From Bacteroidota bacterium (lineage in GTDB: Bacteria; Spirochaetota; Spirochaetia; JABMQR01), in assembly GCA_013202335.1 (NCBI GenBank), contig JABMQR010000208.1, positions 1 through 64,000 of the forward strand: a stretch of 64,000 nt of DNA, in the 5' to 3' direction. Shown here one piece after another: positions 36,560-46,397 of this stretch (the first letter of the stretch is position 1; every line of letters starts with the position of its first letter). The translations under genes were made by a program, and so were the position numbers. The notes beneath the pieces were generated by a model that saw only the letters and a program-made list of their open reading frames with translations, was not told where the DNA came from and did not search any database.

Positions 36560-37264
36560 TTACTCTTCTGATATCAACATTGTTTTAGGATCAAGTTTTA
36601 AAGCCATCTTGTGGGGCTCAAGGCTGCCGTGATCGCGTACTACTGTCATCTGCACATGATCATCCTTATATTTAAGACCGATCAATACATCAAGTTTATC
36701 AAGTACTTTACTCAATGTCTCAGGGACACCATACTGATCCACCTCTACATCCTTTTTAACAGGAGAAACACTAAACCAGATTTCAATATTCATCTCAGCG
36801 GCAAATTCCTTGATTTTATCCAGATCGGATTCTTCTATGATTGTCATCTTGTACCCATCAAAAAATACCGTATCCGCTTTAAATCCACCATCTTTGATCA
36901 TCGCCTTAAGACTATTCAGAATCTGCTCTACAGATGCATTGTCCTGACTAAAATTCATAATTACACGATGTTTGATTACTTCATCGTGAACATCCATGGC
37001 ATCCTCAAGATCTCTCTTCTTTGAAATCTCTTTAAATATATCTTCGTACCATGAAATCACATGGCTGACATTCCGGGAAAATGAGACATGAATAACCTGC
37101 TCATTTTTAAACAGTTTATCAGTTGCCATATGCACCAGACATGCTGTTTTCCCTATTCCCTGCCGGGACGCTATTACTCCAAGCTTACCTTTACCAAGGC
37201 CTCCGTGAATGGATTTCTCCAAAATCCGCAAAGGACTTCTTTTAATTAATTCTTCTCTAACCAT
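36560..37264 (-). CDS. RecA/DnaB-fold P-loop ATPase of unknown role
   Basis: The 234-residue protein resembles the RecA/KaiC/DnaB ATPase fold: Walker A in ASRQGIGKTA (residues 32-41) and a Walker B-like strand DTVFFDGYK with Asp136. A final strand segment IEIWFSVSPV is followed by QMTVVRDHGSLEPHKMALKLD. No zinc or helicase-specific domain is visible. The gene follows EF-G on the same strand after 106 bp, and GGAGGG precedes the ATG. The pairing with EF-G is suggestive, but the function is unknown. Confidence 0.65.
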   Translation of the reverse strand: MVREELIKRSPLRILEKSIHGGLGKGKLGVIASRQGIGKTACLVHMATDKLFKNEQVIHVSFSRNVSHVISWYEDIFKEISKKRDLEDAMDVHDEVIKHRVIMNFSQDNASVEQILNSLKAMIKDGGFKADTVFFDGYKMTIIEESDLDKIKEFAAEMNIEIWFSVSPVKKDVEVDQYGVPETLSKVLDKLDVLIGLKYKDDHVQMTVVRDHGSLEPHKMALKLDPKTMLISEE

Positions 37265-37370
37265 CTATTTATTCCCTCCAAACAGGTAGGAATCTTTCAA
37301 CAACAAATAATGATCTTACACCAGCTGCTTGCTGAAATTTCCCGGATATTTCCGAAAACTGAAATGGATC

Positions 37371-39458
37371 CTATTTTCCGGATTCCTTTCTTCTCTTCTC
37401 TTCATAGGCTTTTTTAAGTTCCTCAGAAACACTCTGCGGTACTTTGCCGTATTTTGAAAACTCCATGGTAAATTCAGCTTTACCCTGAGACATCGATCTA
37501 AGGGTTGTTGAATATCCAAACATTTCACTCAACGGTACATCCGCTTCAACGGTACAGAAGGTTCCTTCCTCAACCGCGCTTACAATTATACCACGACGCT
37601 GGTTAATACTGCCAAAAATATTACCCTGAAATTCTGTAGGTCCTTCAACACTTACTTTCATGATCGGTTCAAGAATAATAGGTTTAGCCCTTGGATATAC
37701 ATCACGGAAAGCACCAAGCGAAGCTGACTGAAAAGCCATATCCGATGAGTCTACAGCATGATACTGACCATCATTGATGGTAATCTTAATTCCGACTATC
37801 GGGAATCCAATCAATGTGCCTTTGGATAAGGCTGACTTAAAACCCTTGTTACAGGACGGAATGTATTCGGTGGGAATAACACCACCTTTAATCTTATCAA
37901 TAAACTCATAATCACTCTCATGATTTGGTTCAATAAAACCGGCAACACGTCCATACTGTCCTGAACCACCAGTCTGTTTCTTATGCGTATAATTAAAATC
38001 AGCCATTTTGCTGATAGTCTCTCTATAGGCTACCTGTGGCCTGCCTGTTTCAACTTCCGCTTTATACTCCCGTTTCATTCTCTCGATATAGACCTCAAGA
38101 TGCAGCTCACCCATTCCCTGAACGATAGTCTGATTTGACTCAGCATCTACGTAAGTTCTGAATGTAGGATCTTCCTTGGTAAAACGGTTGAGGGCTTTCG
38201 CCATATTATCAGCGGACTTTTTATCTATAGGGTCGATTGCAAGGCTGATTACCGGATTCGGCACAAACATACTTGTCATGGATACATTCAGCTTTGGTGC
38301 ACAAAATGTATCACCTGATGCACACTCAATTCCGAACAATGCAGCTATATCACCACATCCAGCTTCCTGAATATCTTCCATATTACTTGCATGCATACGT
38401 ACCAGACGGCCAACTTTGAATTTCTTTCTGGACCGTACATTATAGAGCTCATCACCTTTTTTGATAGATCCCTGATATACACGTATATAGGTGAGCTGTC
38501 CGTACTGACCATCCTCCAGCTTAAAGGCAAGAGCGACATTAGGTTTTGTCTCATCTGACTCAAGTACAATCTCTTTTTCATCGTCATTCAAATCAAGGGC
38601 TTTATTCACAACTTCAGTGGGATTAGGAAGGAATTTTACCACTGCATCCATTAATGGCTGAATACCCTTGTTCTTATAGGCTGTTCCCATAAACACCGGG
38701 GTCAGATCAAGAGAGAGTGTTCCCAGTCTGACTGCATCTAAAATCAATTCCTCAGTAACAGTCTCTTCCAACATTGCTTCCATGAGCTCATCAGAATAGA
38801 GGGATACTGCATCAAGCATTTCCTCACGTTTTTCCTCAGCTTCAGCCAGGAGTTTCGCAGGAATCTCTTCATACCGAACCTCTTCACCCTGAGGTCCGTC
38901 AAAGTAAATCCCCTTCATGGTAATTAAATCGATAACACCTTCCATTCGATCTTCAAGACCAATAGGAATCTGCATAAGTACTGCTTTATGCCCAAGTTTG
39001 GTAATTAGCTGTTCTTTAACTTTATAGGGATCTGCACCGGTTCTGTCACATTTATTAATAAAAGCTACTCTTGGTACATTGTATCGTTTCATCTGACGGT
39101 CTACGGTTATTGATTGTGACTGAACACCACCAACCGAACAGAGAACCAGAACTGCTCCATCAAGAACACGAAGAGACCGTTCAACTTCAATGGTAAAGTC
39201 CACGTGACCCGGAGTGTCAATAACATTAATGTCATAATCTTTCCAGGTAACATTTGTTGCTGCAGAAGCGATGGTAATTCCCCTCTCCTTCTCCAGTTCC
39301 ATAGAGTCCATGGTTGCCCCGACTCCGTCTTTTCCGCGAACCTCATGAATTGCGTGTATTCTGTTACAATAAAACAGCATACGCTCTGTAAGTGTAGTTT
39401 TTCCTGAGTCAATATGGGCACTTATGCCGATATTTCTCATCCTACTAATGTCTGCCAT
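37371..39458 (-). CDS. fusA: Elongation factor G (mitochondrial EFG1-like type)
   Basis: EF-G drives ribosomal translocation with GTP. The 695-residue protein has all five domains: the P-loop [46 protein letters not shown], and domain IV containing [27 protein letters not shown] and [16 protein letters not shown] are much closer to mitochondrial EFG1 and the spdEFG1 group, found in spirochaetes, planctomycetes and deltaproteobacteria, than to standard bacterial FusA. In Borrelia the homologous pair divides translocation and recycling between two factors. GAGGAA precedes the ATG. Confidence 0.94.
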   Translation of the reverse strand: MADISRMRNIGISAHIDSGKTTLTERMLFYCNRIHAIHEVRGKDGVGATMDSMELEKERGITIASAATNVTWKDYDINVIDTPGHVDFTIEVERSLRVLDGAVLVLCSVGGVQSQSITVDRQMKRYNVPRVAFINKCDRTGADPYKVKEQLITKLGHKAVLMQIPIGLEDRMEGVIDLITMKGIYFDGPQGEEVRYEEIPAKLLAEAEEKREEMLDAVSLYSDELMEAMLEETVTEELILDAVRLGTLSLDLTPVFMGTAYKNKGIQPLMDAVVKFLPNPTEVVNKALDLNDDEKEIVLESDETKPNVALAFKLEDGQYGQLTYIRVYQGSIKKGDELYNVRSRKKFKVGRLVRMHASNMEDIQEAGCGDIAALFGIECASGDTFCAPKLNVSMTSMFVPNPVISLAIDPIDKKSADNMAKALNRFTKEDPTFRTYVDAESNQTIVQGMGELHLEVYIERMKREYKAEVETGRPQVAYRETISKMADFNYTHKKQTGGSGQYGRVAGFIEPNHESDYEFIDKIKGGVIPTEYIPSCNKGFKSALSKGTLIGFPIVGIKITINDGQYHAVDSSDMAFQSASLGAFRDVYPRAKPIILEPIMKVSVEGPTEFQGNIFGSINQRRGIIVSAVEEGTFCTVEADVPLSEMFGYSTTLRSMSQGKAEFTMEFSKYGKVPQSVSEELKKAYEEKRRKESGK

Positions 39459-39722
39459 ATCTTTTTCCTCATAGTTCCCCGGTAAATCCCGGGTTTATAT
39501 TACTCACGCTCAACTACCAAAATCATTACAAACTGTGGTCTACAGATTGATGAGATGCTCATTTTGATGTTCAAGCTAAATTTTTTTATGATTTATTAAA
39601 AGCTGAAGTTCCCAGCTGCCAGCTGAGTTTTCCAGTCGTCAAGTTTCAATTTAATAAAAAACGCATCGCGACAGGATTCTAGTATAGTTCCGATTTTTAT
39701 TCAATCCTTTTTACTTGTGGAT

Positions 39723-39752
39723 TTGCATAAACTGACTAGAACCGTGTACAAT
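39723..39752 (+). promoter_or_regulatory. Promoter upstream of the HIT leader
   Basis: TTGCAT (39723-39728), 18-bp spacer and TACAAT (39747-39752). Transcription from about 39759 would give a leader of about 145 bases before the HIT start. No gene is seen in the 445 bp between fusA and the HIT gene. Confidence 0.6.
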
Positions 39753-39753
39753 A

Positions 39754-39903
39754 GGGAGGAGCCTGGACAAGGGTACTTGTCTGGGCAGTTGCTTTGCAAC
39801 TGCTGGAGGCAGGAGATTACTGAATCTTCTCATTTTTCCAATCTTCCTTCCTCCAGTCTGCTTTCTCCCAATGCCATTGAATATATAGAAGAAGGAGAAC
39901 CTT
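39754..39903 (+). ncRNA. Structured leader or small RNA before the HIT gene
   Basis: The transcript can fold several ways. Hairpin 1 is GACAAG-GGTA-CTTGTC (39766-39781). Hairpin 2 is GCAGTTGC-TTT-GCAACTGC (39785-39803), a perfect 8-bp stem. CTGGAGG (39803-39809) can pair with CCTCCAG (39850-39856), and GGGAG near 39754 with CTCCC near 39866. I do not recognise it as a known RNA. It ends with AGAAGGAG before the HIT gene. It could be a regulatory leader. Confidence 0.45.
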
Positions 39904-40305
39904 ATGCCCACACTCTTCACAAAAATCATCCAAAACGAAATACCATCTGTCAAGATCTATGAAGATGAACTATGTATTGCGATATTGGATATTGCCCCGG
40001 TAAATAAAGGTCATGCTCTGGTAATTGTCAAAAATGAGTATGAAACCCTTCTGGAATGTCCCGATGAAACTCTTTTCCATTTAATCACAACGGCAAAACG
40101 TCTCGCAGCGAAAATGAAGAAAAAACTCAAATTTGATGGTTTTAATATCATGATAAACAACGGCGCAGCCTCCGGGCAGGAGGTTCCGCATCTTCATATC
40201 CATATTATACCCAGATTCAAGAACGATGGGAAAACCCCGACTTTAAAGAAAGAGCGGTACTCAGAGAATGAGATGGCTGATTTCGGTAGGATTTTATCAG
40301 AGTAA
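39904..40305 (+). CDS. HIT-family nucleotide-binding hydrolase
   Basis: The 133-residue protein is a HINT-like histidine-triad enzyme that hydrolyses nucleoside phosphoramidates or dinucleoside polyphosphates. It starts TLFTKIIQNEIPSVKIYED and carries the triad HLHIHIIPR, where His residues alternate. AGAAGGAGAACCTT gives a strong ribosome site at 39904. It has an unusually long structured leader and is convergent with the GH13 gene. Confidence 0.92.
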   Translation: MPTLFTKIIQNEIPSVKIYEDELCIAILDIAPVNKGHALVIVKNEYETLLECPDETLFHLITTAKRLAAKMKKKLKFDGFNIMINNGAASGQEVPHLHIHIIPRFKNDGKTPTLKKERYSENEMADFGRILSE

Positions 40306-40323
40306 TGTTACCTGCCCTACGAA

Positions 40324-42210
40324 TCAATCCAACAATCGGCACTTAAAAAGCATACTTTGACAGGCATCAAGCCAAACATGAAGAGTTCCATCACTGATTC
40401 TCCCTGGTACTCCGGAAAACACCTCAACAGCCTCAACCGCTCCGATATCCTCAATGGGGATATGGACTGCCCGACTGTCAGCTTCTCGGTTGAGTATCAT
40501 GATAAATCCGGTTTCACAAAAAAACCTGCTGAATACAAATAAATCATTCAATGTTAAAAGAATTTTCCACCCGCCATCTGCCAACGCCGGCTCTGAACTC
40601 TTTAGCCTCCCCAGTGTTCGGTACAACCCTAAAAACTCACTATCCTGCTTCTGGGGGTCCCACTGCATGGGATAACGGGAGCCCTCAACAGAACGGACAT
40701 GTCCGTCAATGCCAACCTCATCACCGTAAAAATAGGAGACCGGTCCGGGCAGCATAAACAGCATCATGATTACCCCCCGATATATCTCCCAATCAAACAC
40801 TGTACTATTATTGTGCAGCCGTGGAGTGTCGTGAGAATCAATCAAGTTAAATTCCCTAAAAACTAATTGATTTGGAATTCTGGCCAGATGCGCAGTCAGT
40901 GCTGCCCCCAGCTCATTCCCGGTAATTTTCCTGCCCGGCTGTGGATTATGACCCCACCCATCTGTCAAATATCTGTCACGTTCTCCTATCCATCCCCGGA
41001 GCAGCCTTCCTGAACCAAAATAATTCATGGCACCATCCCATTGGTCTCCAAGAACATAATCAATATGATCTTCCCAATGCTCTCCTATAATATAGGAACG
41101 ACTGTTTTCGTCCTTCACAATTTTCCTGATCTCACGCCAAATTTCATGACAGAACTGATCATCCTTATACCTTCCCACTTGGTTTGCCACATCAAATCGC
41201 CATCCATCAAGGGAATAGGGAGAATGGAGAAATTTCCTGATCATGGAATTATCAGCCCGCCAAATTATATCTCTGAGCTCTTCATTACGGTAATTCAGCT
41301 GTGGAAGTGTGGGAATATCAAACCAGCAGACATACTGAGACCTCCCGTTCCCGTTCCCACTCCCGTCTTCCTCACGATAGAAGTATTGGGCCTCTGGCGA
41401 ATCAGGATTCTGTAAGGCTTTAAGGAACCATGGGTGATTGATCCCTAAATGATTGATAGAAACATCAAGAATACAGAACATCCCGGAATCATGCAAAGAG
41501 GTCATAAGCTTTTCCAAAGCCCGATCTCCACCAAGGTGTTCATCAACCTGAAAAAAATCATTACAGTCGTACCGATGATTAGTACTCGCACTAAAAATCG
41601 GATTAAGGTACAAAGCGGTAACCCCCAAATCTCTCAGGTAGGGAATGGAATCCTGAATCCCTGATAGATCCCCGTTATAGAAATCGAGACAATGACCCTC
41701 TTCATATTCGGGCGGGGCCTCATCCCAATCAAGTTCACGAGTCATATGCCCGTCAAACATATACTCATCAGTACGAACCCCTGCAGTTTTATCGCCATTT
41801 TTAAAACGGTCTGGAAATATCTGGTAAAAAACTGCCCCGGGTACCCATTCAGGGTAATCCAGCCCAGCAAGGATCACAAAATCATAATCCTCTGTCTGAT
41901 GTATCCTGGTTACACCATTCCGGGTATAGAAATAATACCCTTCCGGAGTTTCAAGCTCAAAACTGTACTGAAGCTTCGACCCCCCAATGCAAATCTGAAA
42001 AGAGTAGTAGGCAAAAGAATCCCCACATCGTGAAACGGTCATTGCAGTTTTATCACTGATACCTTGTTCCATAGATCGCAGGAAAACGGCAGTAACAGGG
42101 CTCTTTACACTTACCCGAAGAGATATAGTGAATTCCTCTCCAATTTGCGGATAGGGATTTGAAACGAACTGACTGTTCACCTCAGAGAATATTGATGATA
42201 TCCATTTCAT
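40324..42210 (-). CDS. GH13 alpha-amylase family enzyme (neopullulanase/cyclomaltodextrinase-like)
   Basis: The 628-residue enzyme has an N-terminal starch-binding-like domain (about 1-115), a catalytic (beta/alpha)8 barrel and a C-terminal domain. Conserved regions are DVSINH, DGWRFDVAN with nucleophile Asp340, IGEHWED with acid/base Glu377 and LIDSHDT with Asp461. FYQIFPDRFKNGD and the domain layout fit the GH13_20 maltogenic/neopullulanase type. No signal peptide, so it acts in the cytoplasm on imported dextrins. Its start overlaps the lacI-type regulator by 4 bp. It is the last gene of the maltodextrin operon. Confidence 0.92.
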   Translation of the reverse strand: MKWISSIFSEVNSQFVSNPYPQIGEEFTISLRVSVKSPVTAVFLRSMEQGISDKTAMTVSRCGDSFAYYSFQICIGGSKLQYSFELETPEGYYFYTRNGVTRIHQTEDYDFVILAGLDYPEWVPGAVFYQIFPDRFKNGDKTAGVRTDEYMFDGHMTRELDWDEAPPEYEEGHCLDFYNGDLSGIQDSIPYLRDLGVTALYLNPIFSASTNHRYDCNDFFQVDEHLGGDRALEKLMTSLHDSGMFCILDVSINHLGINHPWFLKALQNPDSPEAQYFYREEDGSGNGNGRSQYVCWFDIPTLPQLNYRNEELRDIIWRADNSMIRKFLHSPYSLDGWRFDVANQVGRYKDDQFCHEIWREIRKIVKDENSRSYIIGEHWEDHIDYVLGDQWDGAMNYFGSGRLLRGWIGERDRYLTDGWGHNPQPGRKITGNELGAALTAHLARIPNQLVFREFNLIDSHDTPRLHNNSTVFDWEIYRGVIMMLFMLPGPVSYFYGDEVGIDGHVRSVEGSRYPMQWDPQKQDSEFLGLYRTLGRLKSSEPALADGGWKILLTLNDLFVFSRFFCETGFIMILNREADSRAVHIPIEDIGAVEAVEVFSGVPGRISDGTLHVWLDACQSMLFKCRLLD

Positions 42211-43262
42211 AGAGTTTTTAATGAGTCCCTTTTGATAATTCTGTAGGGGACAATAATATGGTGAGGTTCAGCATCCTCAACCTCATCACGGATAAGCTGA
42301 AACACCAATTCAGTAGCTTGTCGTCCCTTTTCACTACCTGGCTGATCCACCGTGGTCAGGGCCGGTGTAATCATCGCAGATTCAATAATATTATCAAACC
42401 CAACCAGTGATATATCATTAGGGATATTCAGACCAGCTGCCTGAAATTCCTGCTGGCATCCGATAGCTATAATATCACTCATACAGACGACTGCCGTTGG
42501 TTTAGTATGCTCCTTAAGAATCACCGCCCCGGCACTTTTTCCACCATCAATGGTACACTCAGCCGTTAAAACTGTTATCTCCGCAGAGTCCAGACACATA
42601 CTGCACTCTGCAAGTGCCTCATTATAACCTTCCATTCTAAACCAGGTAACACTGTTGTGAACTCCCAGTTCATCACCGCCTTCAGGAAGCGATACTATAG
42701 TTATATGTCTGTGCCCGGCATTCAGAACCAGCTTCATAATATCCTTCGCAGCTTCCCGATCACGGATATTAATACTTGGCATGTTGGCGGAAGGAGATCC
42801 ATCAATAGTGACATAAGGAATTTTTCTTTGACGAATAACCCTGACAACCTTCATTTCCGCTTCCATTCCCAGGGTAATCAACCCATCTACCGCTGCCGTA
42901 CGTACTGCATCTGAAATACTCTCGTTAAGCGGCGGAATCAATGTTAATGTATACCCATACTTTTGACAGACTGAAGCTACTCCCTGAATGACCTGAGCGA
43001 TAAAAGGATTGCTCAGAGAACTGTTAATCAGCTGAGGAAGCAGTATTCCGATACTGTGATGTTTGCGAAGTGAAAAGTTCCTTGCAAGCGGATTCGGAAT
43101 ATAACCCAAATCCTCAGCAACTTTCAAAATAACATTTCGTGCTTTCTCAGAGATTCTCTTCGGTTCATTGAAGGCAAAAGAAACTGATGTCTTAGAGTAA
43201 CCGGAAATTCGTGCTATATCATTAATGGTTACTCGTTTGCTCTTATGATTATTATCGGTCAT
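42207..43262 (-). CDS. LacI-family transcriptional regulator
   Basis: A 351-residue repressor with the LacI-type DNA-binding domain (VTINDIARISGYSKTSVSFAFNEPKRISEKAR) and a hinge, then a periplasmic-binding-protein-like effector domain beginning HHSIGILLPQLINSSLSNPF. It lies between the GH57 and GH13 genes on the same strand, so it likely senses maltodextrin or maltose and controls this locus. The AAACCGGTTT palindromes upstream of the binding-protein gene match the central-CG, two-fold operators of this family. Confidence 0.93.
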   Translation of the reverse strand: MTDNNHKSKRVTINDIARISGYSKTSVSFAFNEPKRISEKARNVILKVAEDLGYIPNPLARNFSLRKHHSIGILLPQLINSSLSNPFIAQVIQGVASVCQKYGYTLTLIPPLNESISDAVRTAAVDGLITLGMEAEMKVVRVIRQRKIPYVTIDGSPSANMPSINIRDREAAKDIMKLVLNAGHRHITIVSLPEGGDELGVHNSVTWFRMEGYNEALAECSMCLDSAEITVLTAECTIDGGKSAGAVILKEHTKPTAVVCMSDIIAIGCQQEFQAAGLNIPNDISLVGFDNIIESAMITPALTTVDQPGSEKGRQATELVFQLIRDEVEDAEPHHIIVPYRIIKRDSLKTL

Positions 43263-43334
43263 ATTCCCTCAAATTTATTTGTACAGCCTCAACAACTATC
43301 AAATGTAGTTAGTAAATATCTATTTCCAATTATC

Positions 43335-46300
43335 CTAATTCCCCATAATTAACGGAACTCCACTACCATCCAGGGCCTCTTCCTGAGTCCATCCGGCATC
43401 ATCCGGTACAGCGAGATCAATAATCCTGGTTGGATCACTCATCCCCCCGGCTCCGCCAAATTTCCATTGAGAGGTACTCTCCTGAATATCACGCACTCTT
43501 CTTACTCCCGGTGACGGGTATCCTTCCTGTCCAAGCAGCGCTGCTGCAATACCCCAGTTTTCAATAGGACCGGCATCACTCATGGCTTCCCGATTTACGA
43601 GAATAGTAATTTTACCCTTCTCCGCATCTACAAGAACTTTCACCGGTGTTCCTGAAACCTCAGAGAGCGACTGATCATCCTGTCCCTTAATAAGCTTCTG
43701 ATTCCATCCTTCCACCCAGACAGCATATTCCCATCCATTGCCTTCCTGCAAAAATGCATTTCTGCCCTCCAGAAGTTCCTTTCTTCCAGTTCCTGCACCT
43801 GGATCGGTATCTATATAGATATCAAAAGTCTGAATTGACAGTCCAATCCCGGATCCCCAGGGGTTCTGAACAGGAGCACCTAAAGTATAGGTAAAAAGAT
43901 AGAAGTCTTCGTTTTCCGCCGCGGTGAATGATACTATATCAAAAGCGCCGTCTATGAAAACGGTGTCAGTCGGGTACGTATAGTTCCCCGGTCCATGATC
44001 ATCACCAACTGCATCGTTTATAGCCGTCACCGGCTTAGAATCCAATAGATCAGGCATTATAACACGAGCAGGACCATCTGTGGGAATAAGTGATATATCA
44101 CTATTACCCCTGTTCAGGTACGCACGGAAATAGAACTGATCACCTGGCTGGATTGATGGAAGAGTGCTGAACGGTAAGGAAAATTCCAGACTCTTCCCTG
44201 CTGCTGCAAAGGCTCCTGCCCGGTCAGTTTTTTCCCAGGTGTCATAGAGTCCAACAGTATAGAGCTCTACGGCCAATCCCTGCGGTGACTTATGAAACTC
44301 GATTTTATATCCCGCACCAAATCCTAGAGGCTCTCCCCCCTCACTGAGGCTGATCACCTCTTCCTGACCGGGAAGGGAAAAGTAGAGAGTGAAAATTCCA
44401 TCAGCCAACAGCGTTTTCCACTCCGCCCTGCTGAGGGCTCCAAAGTAGAAAGACTGCTTATCCCAGCCGAAGTAGAGTTTTTCCAGCACATCCTCTGCCC
44501 GGGCCATAGCCCCTCCGGATTTCGAAAAAGATCCTGCCGATTCCCACTCAGCGGGATGAATGACTCCATCGATTCCAGGGGTAAATACCCCGCCGGGACT
44601 TTTCACCGGAGCTGCAGGACGTTCGGGAATAATCGGAACAGAAACGAAAGCCGGAACCTCTTCACCAAGCTCTTCATATACTTTTCTTAACAGAGCACGA
44701 TACGCTTCATCAAAATACTCATCCACTCCGCTGTCCTGATCAGCCCCGTACCACCAAAACCAATCCGATCCCTCTGCCAGGTACATAGCATCGAGTGCTG
44801 CATCCAGAGACTCCCGGCTTGTCTGTTTTCTTCCCGAAATGTCATATTTTGCCAGTGCATTCCTTGTCTTTAAAAGATATTCCCAGGCAGTATTCTCTTC
44901 ACCCTCACCTATCCAGGTGGAGTAGTCCGGTGTAAACCAGCTCCCCCACCAGAGCTCATCAATCTCCCTCTGCTCCGGGTAGGTAGCAATATAGCGGGAT
45001 ACGGTAGTTGTCTTAATAGTATCGCTCTCGGACAACTTCCGATACAGGGCATGCAGAAACTCCTTTCCATCATTAGGATAGTGTTCCCATGCATTTTCCC
45101 CATCCAGTATAACTGAAACCAGATGCGGACCTGTTTCGCCGCTCTCCTTGAGCTGCAGCCTGATTGCCTCAATCCGGTCAATAAAATCCTGAGCAGCACG
45201 TTCAGCCGGTGTCCCTGAATACTCAAATCCTATTAAATCTGAAATTCTGAGATCCCGAAAAACCATATACATTTCTGCTCCGCTTTTCTGATCACGGACG
45301 ATGTATGGGCGATAGAGATCATCCGCCTGCTCCACAACCTCCTGTGAGCTGCGCGTAAATCCCGGTATCCCCAATGAAGCAGCAAGTACCTGTTCACCGC
45401 TGGCCATCCACTTAAAACCGGCCTCACTCACTATCCTGATAATATCCTGTCCAACAGATCCCTCTGCCGGCCAAAGCCCGGCCGGTTCCCTGCCAAAATC
45501 AGAAAGGTACCTTTCGGCACTAAGTCTGAGATGATTAATTGAATCATTTGGAAATGAGAATCGTTCCGGCATATCAGAGGTTGGATCCCCTTTTTCTCCC
45601 AGGTCACTATTATATATAAGCGGAAGAATTGGGTGAGCGTACGGTGTGGTAATAACCTCAATTTGTCCGGCATCCTGAAGTTCGCGATGTTCCGGTACAA
45701 TCCGGTTCAGTACATCCAGAGTGACAGAAAAAACTATTGTCTTATCAGATTCAATAAAGTCTCCGCCCTTTTTCACGAGGTTCACTAATGGTTCTGCCGT
45801 GAGAAAGTCGGGATCAAACCAGGCAAGATTAAACCATATCTGCAGATCCCGATAATCCTGTTCGGTAAAAACTGTTAATGCATTCTCTACAGATTCCGGA
45901 GAGCCGTCTCCCCTTTTTGCAAGAAGCTGATTATACCGCGGAAACTTACGTATCATATTATTCCAGTTAGCATCAAAAAACCTCTCCAGGATGAACCTCT
46001 TATCATCAATATTCAGTTCATCGGCAGGTTTTTCCGCAAGTACCCAGTAGATGTCTTTTGCACCGTTCCGATATGCATCGATCTGCCTGAGCAGCACGGG
46101 TGTCAAATTGACCGTTACTTGAATATCCGGATAATCTCTGAGAATTGAGACCATGTCATAATAATCTTTTGTAGCATGCACACGGACCCATGGCCGTGTC
46201 ACAATCCCGGTATCAGGATCCTCATAATATAAGGGTTGGTGCTGATGCCAGGTCAAATTTAGATAAATAACATCATTCTGTTCAACTGCCCTGTTCTCAC

Positions 46301-46391
46301 TAATTGTCGAACAGCCGGCCATAATGAAAAAGAGCAATACCAACAGGATCAGAATTGTGAGTTTTTGAAGTTTTCTCTTACTTTTTTCCAT
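43335..46391 (-). CDS. GH57 amylopullulanase-like lipoprotein with glucodextranase C-domain
   Basis: The 1018-residue protein is a lipoprotein: signal MEKSKRKLQKLTILILL then lipobox IMAGC (Cys27). The GH57 catalytic domain (about 40-480) has HQHQPLYYED (residues 49-58), the nucleophile region GLWPAEGSVG (Glu310) and LDGENAWEHY (Asp430). The C-terminal part (about 600-1000) resembles the glucodextranase C-terminal module, with GVFTPGIDGVIHPAEWESAG and DTVFIDGAFDIVSFTAAEN. It would cut starch or pullulan at the cell surface and feed the adjacent importer. It lies six bases after malG. Confidence 0.9.
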   Translation of the reverse strand: MEKSKRKLQKLTILILLVLLFFIMAGCSTISENRAVEQNDVIYLNLTWHQHQPLYYEDPDTGIVTRPWVRVHATKDYYDMVSILRDYPDIQVTVNLTPVLLRQIDAYRNGAKDIYWVLAEKPADELNIDDKRFILERFFDANWNNMIRKFPRYNQLLAKRGDGSPESVENALTVFTEQDYRDLQIWFNLAWFDPDFLTAEPLVNLVKKGGDFIESDKTIVFSVTLDVLNRIVPEHRELQDAGQIEVITTPYAHPILPLIYNSDLGEKGDPTSDMPERFSFPNDSINHLRLSAERYLSDFGREPAGLWPAEGSVGQDIIRIVSEAGFKWMASGEQVLAASLGIPGFTRSSQEVVEQADDLYRPYIVRDQKSGAEMYMVFRDLRISDLIGFEYSGTPAERAAQDFIDRIEAIRLQLKESGETGPHLVSVILDGENAWEHYPNDGKEFLHALYRKLSESDTIKTTTVSRYIATYPEQREIDELWWGSWFTPDYSTWIGEGEENTAWEYLLKTRNALAKYDISGRKQTSRESLDAALDAMYLAEGSDWFWWYGADQDSGVDEYFDEAYRALLRKVYEELGEEVPAFVSVPIIPERPAAPVKSPGGVFTPGIDGVIHPAEWESAGSFSKSGGAMARAEDVLEKLYFGWDKQSFYFGALSRAEWKTLLADGIFTLYFSLPGQEEVISLSEGGEPLGFGAGYKIEFHKSPQGLAVELYTVGLYDTWEKTDRAGAFAAAGKSLEFSLPFSTLPSIQPGDQFYFRAYLNRGNSDISLIPTDGPARVIMPDLLDSKPVTAINDAVGDDHGPGNYTYPTDTVFIDGAFDIVSFTAAENEDFYLFTYTLGAPVQNPWGSGIGLSIQTFDIYIDTDPGAGTGRKELLEGRNAFLQEGNGWEYAVWVEGWNQKLIKGQDDQSLSEVSGTPVKVLVDAEKGKITILVNREAMSDAGPIENWGIAAALLGQEGYPSPGVRRVRDIQESTSQWKFGGAGGMSDPTRIIDLAVPDDAGWTQEEALDGSGVPLIMGN

Positions 46392-46397
46392 CTTTGA

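Noticed and set aside
39754..39903. SRP (4.5S) RNA or RNase P RNA in the HIT leader
   Set aside because: The conserved GGAAGGAAGCAGCC-type SRP tetraloop region and RNase P signature are absent; hairpins do not fit either fold.
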